DNA of 64,000 nt from Chloroflexi bacterium TSY (GTDB taxonomy: Bacteria; Chloroflexota; Anaerolineae; Caldilineales; Caldilineaceae). The DNA lies in contig JAHBNG010000009.1 in the NCBI GenBank assembly GCA_019217005.1, positions 62,001 through 126,000 of the forward strand, written 5' to 3'. The notes below the pieces were generated by a model, which made no database searches, was not told where the DNA came from, and saw only the letters and a list, made by a program, of their open reading frames with translations. The position numbers were made by a program, and so were the translations under genes. How positions within the stretch are numbered: the first letter of the stretch is position 1; every line of letters starts with the position of its first letter. This document shows positions 1-7,446 of the stretch, piece by piece.

Positions 1-977
1 ACGGGATTCTCGGATTCCACTTGCGGCTCTGGCTGATCGATTGACTGATCTGACAGATTGATTTTGGGGATAGCTGTCGCTGTTGGCGCCAAAACTAGGC
101 CCTTTGTGGATGAAGCTACGGCAACTGCAACAGCTTCTTTCGGCTTGATAACGAAATTGGTTGTGACTTTTGGTGTTGATTTCGTTTCGGCAGCAATCGC
201 CTGAGCCGTTTCCGTTGCAAGAAGATGCGCGATTGATGGTCGAGTTGATTGTGGAGCAATTCGAGGGAATGGGTTAAGGTGACGTTCTGCTTCTAAAGTC
301 GCTAGAAAGGTAGTCGCTACTGCATCGGCTATGGTCAGTGCAACTCTATTTCTCGGAGGTCGTTTCGCAATGGATGGCGTATTGAGCGGCAAGGCGTCAG
401 TTGGTAAAGAGATATCGATTTTTTTTCAGTAGCAGCAAAAGTCGGGTACAAATTTTTCATGCAAACAGAGGGCTGCTCTAGGATTTCACCCCTTATGGTC
501 ATTTTTTGTACCCGACTTTTGCCGTAGCTGTTTTTTTACAGGCGTTGAGCGGGTTGTGTCCCCGCTAGACTCAGTGATTGGTTGCGTCAAGTTTGGGGAA
601 GAAGCAACTTTTGGAAGCAAGAAACTTGAGGCGTCCGTAAGTATGCGTGCCAATCCCATACCTAGCTTTTCGAATCGCTTCATTGTGCCGTCTGCGGCCA
701 TCTTTCGATACTGCTCTAGTTGTTGATCAAATTCCAAGAGGATTGAATCATTTGTTGAAAATTGTGTCAAGATCCCCTCTAGATTTTCATTTGCTGGCGA
801 GTAGCTCAAGGCAGAATAGCCGGCAAATTCTGTCACGGTTTGCGCCGCGGGCAAAATGAAAACCACTGAGTCATCAAGCACTAGTGGCTCTGTCAAACCA
901 TATAACCCTGTGGCGACCAACACCACATTGATGGTTATACTAACAAAAAATCCCCTGAGACGTCCGCGTTTATCCAT
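1..977 (-). pseudogene. Unknown single-pass membrane protein, split by mini-element N and cut by the window edge
   Basis: The gene starts with ATG at 977, 20 bp after the stop of the MscS-type gene, so the two probably form an operon. Residues 8-28 are one hydrophobic segment; the rest is hydrophilic, Ser/Thr/Pro-rich and low in complexity. At about 531 the frame runs into a 104 bp mini-element. Beyond it (426 down to 1) the same reading frame stays open to the window edge with a similar Thr/Ala/Pro-rich composition. Removing 104 bp plus a 7 bp A-tract duplication rejoins the frame exactly through Val-Lys-Lys-Ile-Asp. I do not recognise a family. The inserted copy would stop after 163 residues. 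No function is claimed. Confidence 0.6.
427..530. mobile_element. Mini-element N (104 bp), non-autonomous derivative of the IS at 27267-29294
   Basis: Both ends carry imperfect terminal inverted repeats: CAGTAGCAGCAAAAGTCGGG on the left, and ending CCCGACTTTTGCCGTAGCTG on the right. These match the ends of the 2 kb IS at 27267-29294. The element is flanked by runs of 8 and 7 T, consistent with a roughly 7 bp duplication of a T tract. It has no coding capacity, so it would have to be moved in trans by that IS family. Confidence 0.85.
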
Positions 978-997
978 GACGAGCTATCCGGGTTTGC

Positions 998-1777
998 TTA
1001 TTGTCCGTCAATCACGATTCGTTCACCAAGCTCAATCCCGCGCTCATTGAGTCTATCCGCCGCTGCCAACAACAAATTTGTTTGATGAGGTTCTATAGCT
1101 GCTTCTTCAACGTATACGCGTAAGATGTAGACGTCGCAAGTCGTAAGGTTATAGTGTACGACCGGTGCCCAGATCTCTTGACCTTCGTCATCATATTCTT
1201 GAAGACGCTCAGGATAGGCATATCCGACACCGAGCAACAATCGGATCACATCGGTTCGATTATGTAACGAACGGATAGGAATGCGAGCTGAAATGCGAGT
1301 CACGGGAAAGCCGCTATGCACGGTCAACATTTCTGATAAGACATCAGAGTTGTTCAAGATAATTTTATCATGATCAAAGGTGCGAAGAACCGTATTAAAA
1401 GCCGTGATCTCTTCAACTTTACCTTTGATCCCTTTGACCGTGATCACGTCCGCCACTCGATAGTAGCTATACATAATGAGCTTTGCCGTTGAGACTAAGT
1501 CACCGATGCTCGAATGCAAAGCCAGCGACGCGCCAGCACCGATAATCGTGATCAAGGTCAAAAAGACGGCAGCCTTAACACCCGTTACGAAGACGATTGT
1601 GCTGGCACCCAAGAGGAGCACCAACATTTGTGCGATTCCGGCAATTAAATTCGCGTAATTAGGCGTGATATGTTTTAGAATTAGAAGGAGGGCTTGCCGT
1701 ATGCCGAATGATGCACCAACAAAGAGTAGTCCCAAAATGATACCAACAATGATATTAATTAGGATGCTGTCAAACAT
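998..1777 (-). CDS. Small MscS-family mechanosensitive channel protein (260 aa)
   Basis: About three transmembrane segments (residues roughly 5-30, 42-62 and 70-100) are followed by the MscS-type pore helix. That helix is rich in Gly and Ala, then the chain runs Ser-Ile-Gly-Asp-Leu and into an Arg-Val-Ala-Asp-Val-Ile stretch that begins the cytoplasmic beta domain. Members open under membrane tension and release solutes during hypo-osmotic shock. The ATG at 1777 is chosen because an AAGGA lies about 11 bases upstream. The frame continues upstream to 1918, but that part is repeat B and MITE A sequence. At 260 aa it is close to the minimal MscS core. The downstream gene at 977 follows after 20 bp. 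Confidence 0.8.
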   Translation of the reverse strand: MFDSILINIIVGIILGLLFVGASFGIRQALLLILKHITPNYANLIAGIAQMLVLLLGASTIVFVTGVKAAVFLTLITIIGAGASLALHSSIGDLVSTAKLIMYSYYRVADVITVKGIKGKVEEITAFNTVLRTFDHDKIILNNSDVLSEMLTVHSGFPVTRISARIPIRSLHNRTDVIRLLLGVGYAYPERLQEYDDEGQEIWAPVVHYNLTTCDVYILRVYVEEAAIEPHQTNLLLAAADRLNERGIELGERIVIDGQ

Positions 1778-1806
1778 TTGATCGCGATGTCCTTGTGTCA
1801 AAATAA

Positions 1807-2082
1807 GTTCTTTGAGGTTTTGTGGCGTAAACGTTGGATAGTTGGTTGGTTTGCTCGTTTGTTCACCAACCATCTGGGGTGGTTCAAAATTAGGTTTACA
1901 CTTTTGATATATAGACAAAAATCTATATGAGACCGTTTTCTCTCTGAGAACCGGCGAAATCAGAGAATATAAACGTTCTTTCTGTTTCTAAAAGTGTAAA
2001 CCTATCTATCCAGCTAAAATGAACCACCCCAACCATCTAACCAGCAAACCAACTGAAAACTACACAATTCCTCAGACAACCT
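1807..2082. repeat. Repeat B copy 1, a palindromic element split by MITE A
   Basis: The left half (1807-1875) and right half (2031-2082) together match the uninterrupted copy at 6660-6764. Both have arms built from a GAGGTTTTGTGG-like left end and a CTCAGACAACC-like right end, with a central GTTGGATAGTT palindrome. MITE A sits exactly between the halves, so B was here first. B lies about 30 bp upstream of the MscS start and must have replaced or separated its native promoter. Confidence 0.7.
1876..2030. mobile_element. MITE A copy 1 (155 bp)
   Basis: Ends are GGGGTGGTTC and GAACCACCCC, with longer imperfect inverted arms that include AGGTTTACACTTTTGA. It is flanked by a perfect 8 bp direct repeat, AACCATCT, at 1868-1875 and 2031-2038. 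It lies inside repeat B. There is no transposase, so it is a non-autonomous element. Confidence 0.93.
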
Positions 2083-2117
2083 CAAAATATTCACTCATAA
2101 GATGAGCCATAATGTTC

Positions 2118-2879
2118 TTAAAAATCCACAAACCAATCCCAATTCCGCTCATCTTCTGCTACTTTCTGAAACGCAATCATAGAAGAGTCCAAATTTAGTG
2201 ACAGGTCAGAGCGCAGAATTGAGTCGTCGAAAATCTCTTGCATGTATCGATGGGCAAACATGTTTGGCACCAGACCGACAACCTGTTTTGCACGGTGTAC
2301 TGTTTGTCTTTTCCAAGATCGATCAGTCCGCACAGAGCCAAGTAGTTGGTAACATGGATAGTTGCTGATATAGCGTGCAGCTTTGTTGATCGACGGAAAA
2401 TAGACATCATCAATCACGACAATTCCACCAGGCTTCAGCAGCCGATTAATGTAGAAAAAATCGAGAAGTGTGTGATCAAATGTATGCCAGCCATCGATCA
2501 AGGCGAAGTCGAAGCTTCTTCCTTCTTCCAAGAGTGCGGGAAGACCAAGCTCTGATGGTTTTTCGAGCAGCTCAAAAAAGTGAAAATTGGCTTTTTTGAG
2601 ATTGTTAACACCGATTCTGTGCCACCATTCTGTTTGATAAGGATCAATGATCACATGATGGGGAGATTCTTTGCGGGAGAGCGCATCACAAATAGCGAGT
2701 GAGGCAAGCCCATAGGCACATCCAATCTCCAGTGAATGGTTGATGGGATGGTTGTCGATGAGAGAACTGATAAATTCACCTTCTGGTGGATCAATCGAGG
2801 CACGCAACTTATAAATATTTCCAGACTCATCGGCAATTTGACGAGTTGAAAAGATCTCTTTTAGTAAAGGATTCATCAT
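2118..2879 (-). CDS. Class I SAM-dependent methyltransferase (Methyltransf_24-like)
   Basis: The SAM-binding motif I appears as Leu-Glu-Ile-Gly-Cys-Ala-Tyr-Gly near residue 50. It is followed by an acidic residue after strand 2 (Ile-Ile-Asp-Pro-Tyr) and by a Phe-Ala-Leu-Ile-Asp-Gly-Trp-His stretch. That stretch, with the later Gly-Gly-Ile-Val-Val-Ile-Asp-Asp, is typical of small-molecule or sugar O-methyltransferases of the Methyltransf_24 type. The acceptor cannot be read from sequence. The ATG at 2879 is preferred over the GTG at 2885; neither has a strong ribosome binding site. It is co-oriented with the receptor upstream, but 140 bp with a decayed repeat (C) separate them, so joint transcription is uncertain. 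Confidence 0.75.
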   Translation of the reverse strand: MMNPLLKEIFSTRQIADESGNIYKLRASIDPPEGEFISSLIDNHPINHSLEIGCAYGLASLAICDALSRKESPHHVIIDPYQTEWWHRIGVNNLKKANFHFFELLEKPSELGLPALLEEGRSFDFALIDGWHTFDHTLLDFFYINRLLKPGGIVVIDDVYFPSINKAARYISNYPCYQLLGSVRTDRSWKRQTVHRAKQVVGLVPNMFAHRYMQEIFDDSILRSDLSLNLDSSMIAFQKVAEDERNWDWFVDF

Positions 2880-2913
2880 ACTCACTTTATCGATAAAATA
2901 TTATGACTTACTA

Positions 2914-3019
2914 GGATCCCATATGGTTGACAAAGGCCAGGAAGATAAGCGCCGGTTGAGTGATGAAGTCGTATCGAAACCAAAGCGGGTCTATCACATG
3001 AGATCCTGTTGAGCCAATA
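2914..3019. repeat. Repeat C copy 1, decayed coding remnant
   Basis: This stretch aligns at roughly 80% by eye with 42451-42559. Read on the minus strand it gives a short peptide containing Gly-Ser-His-Val-Ile-Asp-Pro-Leu-Trp, and the other copy encodes the same peptide start. It looks like the tail of a formerly duplicated gene rather than a transposable element, as there are no terminal inverted repeats. Confidence 0.55.
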
Positions 3020-3022
3020 CTA

Positions 3023-6000
3023 TTAAGGGAAGTTGGGCGGACAAGCTTGATCAAAGTAACGAAATGCACCATCGACTACCTGGATAATCACTGCGCACTT
3101 TTGTGGATCGCCCTCTTCGTTGAAACTCATAACGCCGGTGACCCCATCAAAGCGATCAATCCGATCAAGGGCGTCACGGATGGCCGCTTTTTCGATCACA
3201 TTGACATTTTGGATAGCGTGAAATAACAGTTGGAAAGCATCATAGGTCAGAGCCGCCGTGTCATCCGGTACTTCCTCATAAACTTCTTGATACGCCGGCA
3301 CAAACTTCTGCGCGACATCGCTGACAATATCGGGCGCATAATGTGCGCTAAAGATGAGTCCCTCACAGGCATCGCCGCATTGCTCCAGCAAGACAGATTT
3401 TCCCCAACTATCGCCACCGATCAATGGCACATCAATCCCAATTGCGCGGGCTTGCTGGGCAATATTGACTGTATCCTGAACGAGGCTTGGTGCGAAGATC
3501 AGATCGGGATTACTTGCTTGAATGCGAGCCAATTGGTCCCCAAAATCGCTGTCATCAGTTTCAAAGCTCTCAAAGGAGACGATCAGACCCCCTAATGCCT
3601 CAAAGCTATCACGAAAATTCAGCGCCAACCCTGTCGAATAGTTGTTATTTACATCATACAGAATTGCAGCTCTTGTGGCCCTTAGTTCTCTTGTGACAAA
3701 GTCGGCCATTACCTGACCTTGGAAGGGATCCAGGTACGGCACGCGGAAGACCCAAGGTCGATCCTTTGTTGTCGCTGGGTTTGTCGACTTGGGGCTAATC
3801 AGCGGCGTCTGCTGTTCGTTGGCAAATCTGCCTGTTGGCACAGCCTGTCTGGAGGATTGAGGACCAATGATGGCGACCACATTTTCTTGTGCAATCAAAC
3901 GACTGGCGCTTTCCACTGACATACTCGGTTCCGTTTGGTTGTCCTCGATCAGGAGCTTTAGCGTGTAGGTACGACCGGCGACTTTCAGACCACCCGCTGC
4001 ATTGATCTCTTGGACAGCAAAATCAGCCGCATTCTTCGTGCTCTTGCCATTGGTAGAGCCACCGCTAAGTGGAGCAATGAGACCAATGCGGATGTTGCCT
4101 CCCTCTTGACGAAAGATTGGCTCAACGGCAGCAGAACTTTCGCTGCGAACTGAGGGTGGTAGTAGAAAGACAATTGATATGGCTAGAAAGACACCCGTTA
4201 CCAGGGGCCAATAAAGTAATTTGGGCAGGAGGTTGTGATGGAATCTGTTGACAATAGTCTTGACATTTGAATGATAGAGGATCGAATTGAGCGATATCGA
4301 TAGGATGGTGATATACAGAACAATATATCCGCTTTCCAGATAGACAACGCCAGGAATCTCTAACTCGTCACGAAGTCCGATATGTGAAACGGCCACAACA
4401 AAGAAAAGGGAAGCACCATATCCCAGTACCGTGAAGGAGCCGTCAACTTCGACGAGAAGCACAGCAAAGGCTAAGGCAAAGACAATAAGCATTGTGACAG
4501 CATGAGCAACGACTGGCGAGATGATGGCACGACGAATGATTACGTTGAAGTAGAGATCGGGTACATTGCGCTTGCGGATCAAATTTTGGCTGCCAAAATC
4601 TGCATTGTAGTCATCATAGCGATAGCTGAAGTAGCTGCGGTCGATTTTCCAATTTTCTAGTACCAAAACGTCAACAATACCTGGATTCTTGCTCGGGATC
4701 GTGAATTCATAACCGCTTAAATCGGGGATAAGAACAATATGTGGGGAAAGCGATTGGGGCCAAATTTGGATCTGGACAGTCGCTTCATCAAGCGGATATT
4801 TTTCTACGCTCGGTTCCTGACGCAATGTGGCACGGAAAAACCAAACAATTAATTCGTGGCCATCTTCTTCTATGCGATACAACTCCTCAACTTGACCGGC
4901 CAGCGGATCGACCACGTCGGTCAAGAGAAAGCCCTTTTCAATATCGTCTGGGAGATCGAGTGGATATTTCTGCCAAATGTAGCCACTCGCCACATTCTCA
5001 TTGCTGTTGGCAAAGCCGATTGTCTCCAGCATCACCCCCGTTGGAATTTGAATTGGTGGTGGCAGCGCATCGCGTTCGAAAGCAAGGTTGACCTGGGCTA
5101 GATGTTGATCGACCGTGCCTTGGTTGACGAGCACATTCTGTGTCGGGTCGCGTGGAGTATATTCAATTGAGAGATACCAAAGGACAACGATGAATGTGAC
5201 AAAGAGGAGCGAGACGATAATCGATATGGTCCACAAGTTGGAATCTGAGATACGGTCAATGCGCAAAAAGAGAACAATGAGCAGAATGAGCAATAGGGTC
5301 CCTGAGAGCATGACCCAAATGAGTGTCCGCACAAAGGCATTCGGTCTATCTTGCTCAATGGTCTTATCGAACACGACGCCAATCGACCACTCTGCTTGAT
5401 CAAGATGGCGATGAAAGATCCAGGCATCCCGTTCTGTCACTGGATCAAGACCTCCGATATCGAACTCTTTTTCATTTGAAAGACGATCGCCAATGTTGCG
5501 CAATATCTCACTATCTAATTCATTCGCCTTGTCATAGATAGATTGTCGGATAAAATCGGGGTCGGGGTGTGAGATAAATTTGCCGTCATTGGTCAGGAGG
5601 TAGGTAAACCCTTCTTCGCCTGTATCCACCGATTTGAGCAACTGATTGAATGTTTCGAGGGAATGAACGACGGAGACCAGGCCAATTGGATCTTGGGGTT
5701 CTGCAAGGATCTCTGGATTTTGCGTTGCTTTGTAGAAAGGGACGTTGTAATTCACCAACCACTCCTGTGAAGCCCGCCCAAAGTAGGGATCGTGCCAGCT
5801 CCCTGTGCCGCTCATTGCTTCTCGATACCAGGCTGCCGCAGTCAAATCTGGATCGGTATAGTCATAGAAATCTTCTACATAAATTAGCTCGAACTCACCA
5901 TTTAAACTTTTTTTGTAGTATGGCGCATAGAGTTTGTCTGGTTCATATACGCCACGCGCAAAAACAACGCTCAATCCAAAGATGTCTTTGTAACCTTTGA

Positions 6001-6313
6001 GTTCGTTTTCCATGCGTTCGTTGATCTGGTCATATTTCAGAGCCCCGATCGAAAGATCTGTAGAGATCCGGTCGGCTAACGCCTGTAAGCGAGCAAGCTC
6101 CAGATCAATCTTCGCGGCGATCTTGTTGGCATTTTCGTTGGCGATCCTATATGAAGTGGCTGTTTTAACTGTGATTTCCTGATAGAGCTGATTGCCAAAG
6201 TATAAGGTAGAACCCAATGCGGCAAGACAGAGGAGAGTGAGCGAAATAATCACGAAATTGGGGCGACGTTGGATCGCAGCGTGATAGGCGGAGGTTTTGG
6301 TTAGTTGTGCCAT
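3023..6313 (-). CDS. Giant receptor: Cache sensor + pentameric ligand-gated channel-like body + Leu/Ile/Val-type periplasmic binding domain (1096 aa)
   Basis: Numbering is from the ATG at 6313; upstream in-frame codons lie in hairpin D. TM1 is at about 20-42. An extracellular double-Cache domain spans about 45-320 (Trp-Tyr-Arg-Glu-Ala near 162, Pro-Tyr-Phe-Gly near 176). TM2 is at about 330-351 and TM3 at about 361-382. Residues about 415-595 follow the Cys-loop receptor ectodomain pattern: Gly-Tyr-Ile-Trp at 444, Tyr-Pro-Leu-Asp at 506 in the pro-loop position, and an Ile-Ile-Arg-Arg pre-M1 motif at 592. Four helices follow (about 599-622, 626-646, 660-682, 699-718), with Glu-Ile-Pro-Gly in the M2-M3 loop. 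Residues about 740-1096 are a type I periplasmic binding fold with four Cys near the end. The predicted topology is self-consistent: both ligand domains and the C-terminus lie outside. No kinase, HAMP or methyl-accepting domain is present. The channel assignment is from motif pattern only. Confidence 0.75.
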   Translation of the reverse strand: MAQLTKTSAYHAAIQRRPNFVIISLTLLCLAALGSTLYFGNQLYQEITVKTATSYRIANENANKIAAKIDLELARLQALADRISTDLSIGALKYDQINERMENELKGYKDIFGLSVVFARGVYEPDKLYAPYYKKSLNGEFELIYVEDFYDYTDPDLTAAAWYREAMSGTGSWHDPYFGRASQEWLVNYNVPFYKATQNPEILAEPQDPIGLVSVVHSLETFNQLLKSVDTGEEGFTYLLTNDGKFISHPDPDFIRQSIYDKANELDSEILRNIGDRLSNEKEFDIGGLDPVTERDAWIFHRHLDQAEWSIGVVFDKTIEQDRPNAFVRTLIWVMLSGTLLLILLIVLFLRIDRISDSNLWTISIIVSLLFVTFIVVLWYLSIEYTPRDPTQNVLVNQGTVDQHLAQVNLAFERDALPPPIQIPTGVMLETIGFANSNENVASGYIWQKYPLDLPDDIEKGFLLTDVVDPLAGQVEELYRIEEDGHELIVWFFRATLRQEPSVEKYPLDEATVQIQIWPQSLSPHIVLIPDLSGYEFTIPSKNPGIVDVLVLENWKIDRSYFSYRYDDYNADFGSQNLIRKRNVPDLYFNVIIRRAIISPVVAHAVTMLIVFALAFAVLLVEVDGSFTVLGYGASLFFVVAVSHIGLRDELEIPGVVYLESGYIVLYITILSISLNSILYHSNVKTIVNRFHHNLLPKLLYWPLVTGVFLAISIVFLLPPSVRSESSAAVEPIFRQEGGNIRIGLIAPLSGGSTNGKSTKNAADFAVQEINAAGGLKVAGRTYTLKLLIEDNQTEPSMSVESASRLIAQENVVAIIGPQSSRQAVPTGRFANEQQTPLISPKSTNPATTKDRPWVFRVPYLDPFQGQVMADFVTRELRATRAAILYDVNNNYSTGLALNFRDSFEALGGLIVSFESFETDDSDFGDQLARIQASNPDLIFAPSLVQDTVNIAQQARAIGIDVPLIGGDSWGKSVLLEQCGDACEGLIFSAHYAPDIVSDVAQKFVPAYQEVYEEVPDDTAALTYDAFQLLFHAIQNVNVIEKAAIRDALDRIDRFDGVTGVMSFNEEGDPQKCAVIIQVVDGAFRYFDQACPPNFP

Positions 6314-6338
6314 AGTAAAAGATGAAGATTCTAGGACA

Positions 6339-6411
6339 GTGTGTCCCACAGTGTGTAAATGGAGACCGTTCAGTCAGAGAGTCTGCACCATTTACACACT
6401 TTGTGGTACAC
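6339..6411. repeat. Hairpin repeat D copy 1 (73 bp)
   Basis: The left arm begins GTGTGTCCCACAGTGTGTAA and the right arm ends with ACACACTTTGTGGTACAC; they pair with few mismatches. The loop includes a CAGTCAGAGAG motif kept in other copies. It sits 26 bp upstream of the receptor start, so it lies in its 5' leader or promoter. Confidence 0.85.
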
Positions 6412-6787
6412 GCCCGATTCTAGAGGAAGAGCATGCAATTAAATATTGCTAACTTACAATTTACTTACATGTTCATTGAGTATATCACAATTCGAACCGA
6501 AAAATGGGAGAACGAATCACTTATTTTGTTACAACTGTCTTACAATATATCTTGCAATTATATCTTGCATTATTTTCAAATAATGTTTGCAACTAAACTA
6601 AGCTTCGTATGAAAACATGGTTTTACGTTATCTGGTGGGGTTGTAGGAAAAACCTTGTTGGTTCTGTGAGGTTTTGTGGGGTATACGTTGGATAGTTTGC
6701 TGGTTTGTTCGCCAACTATCTAACCATCAAACCAACTGAAAACCACACAATTCCTCAGACAACCACAGAATAAATAGATAAACACCA
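6412..6787. other. Gene-free stretch between the two receptor genes, with repeat B copy 2
   Basis: The first 250 bp are AT-rich with no reading frame that looks coding. They may contain the promoter of the intact receptor, but I cannot place one with confidence. Repeat B copy 2 occupies 6660-6764. Confidence 0.6.
6660..6764. repeat. Repeat B copy 2 (uninterrupted, about 105 bp)
   Basis: The outer arms pair GGTTCTGTGAGG with CCTCAGACAACC (imperfect). The inner part is a second palindrome around GTTGGATAGTT and AACTATCTAAC. It matches the two halves around MITE A copy 1, giving the ancestral form of that locus. Confidence 0.7.
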
Positions 6788-6903
6788 CTATGGAAAATCA
6801 GGTGGACAAGCCTGATCGAAATATTGAAAGCTTTCATCCACAATCCGAACAATTACGGCGCACTTCTGTGGATCGCCGTTTTGACCAAATCTCATTGTGC
6901 CCG
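6788..6903 (-). pseudogene. 3' remnant of the second receptor gene (end of the periplasmic binding domain)
   Basis: Read on the minus strand this gives about 38 residues ending at a TAG at 6788-6790. They align closely with the last residues of the intact receptor: both contain Gly-Asp-Pro-Gln-Lys-Cys-Ala-Val-Ile and end Tyr-Phe-Asp-Gln-Ala-Cys-Pro-Pro-X-Phe-Pro. It shows the disrupted paralogue once carried the same C-terminal binding domain. The piece abuts the ISAzo13 fragment at a TAA. Confidence 0.9.
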
Positions 6904-6906
6904 TAA

Positions 6907-7446
6907 GGCTAAACCAAAAAAATAATTATACGCGAACGAGAGAATGGAGAGGGGGAATAAGGACAAACCATTTTTCTAAACCAGGTAAACGTTGGAAGCG
7001 TTGTTCCAAACGGTCCATCTCTTTCTGAGTGAGTTTGACGCCGGTCTCATAAAGAGTGGAATTCAGGTGAACGAAGGGTTGTAGTTGGTTAAAGCGAAAA
7101 GAACCGTTCCAGTGTTTTTCAAGATGGCCCCAAACCCGTTCGATGGGGTTGTATTTACTGTGATAAGGAGGGTAGCAGGCGAGCTGAATAGAGAGACGAT
7201 AGTGCTCAACAAACTGAGTGAGACGATACATAAACTGAGTCCGACGGGTATGATTTTCGGGACCATTGCCCTGATTGATCACGAGGGTCTTGACGTGAGG
7301 AAAGTGTTCACGTACGCTTTCCCAAAAATCAATCAGGCAGTCGACAATACAGTCACTCGTCACTTTCGACTGAGTCAAGTAAAGAAAGAGTTCCTTGGTT
7401 GAAGGGAGGTAAATGCCAAAAGGAGTGACTTTCTCGGTCTTCTTAT
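6907..7446 (-). mobile_element. ISAzo13-family IS fragment (copy 1), 3' part only
   Basis: The sequence is nearly identical to 38225-38780 of the longer copy, including the end GGCTAAACC. It encodes the C-terminal catalytic part of the transposase (6926-7378): Asn-Gly-Pro-Glu-Asn, then Pro-Pro-Tyr-His-Ser-Lys-Tyr-Asn-Pro-Ile-Glu-Arg, which carries the DDE glutamate. It lacks 42 bp present in copy 2 and retains 27 bp that copy 2 lacks. The 5' half of the IS is gone, together with the middle of the host receptor gene, so a deletion followed insertion. Confidence 0.9.

Noticed and set aside
1778..1918. Extended N-terminus of the MscS-type protein
   Set aside because: These codons lie in repeat B and MITE A, and the ATG at 1777 has its own ribosome binding site.
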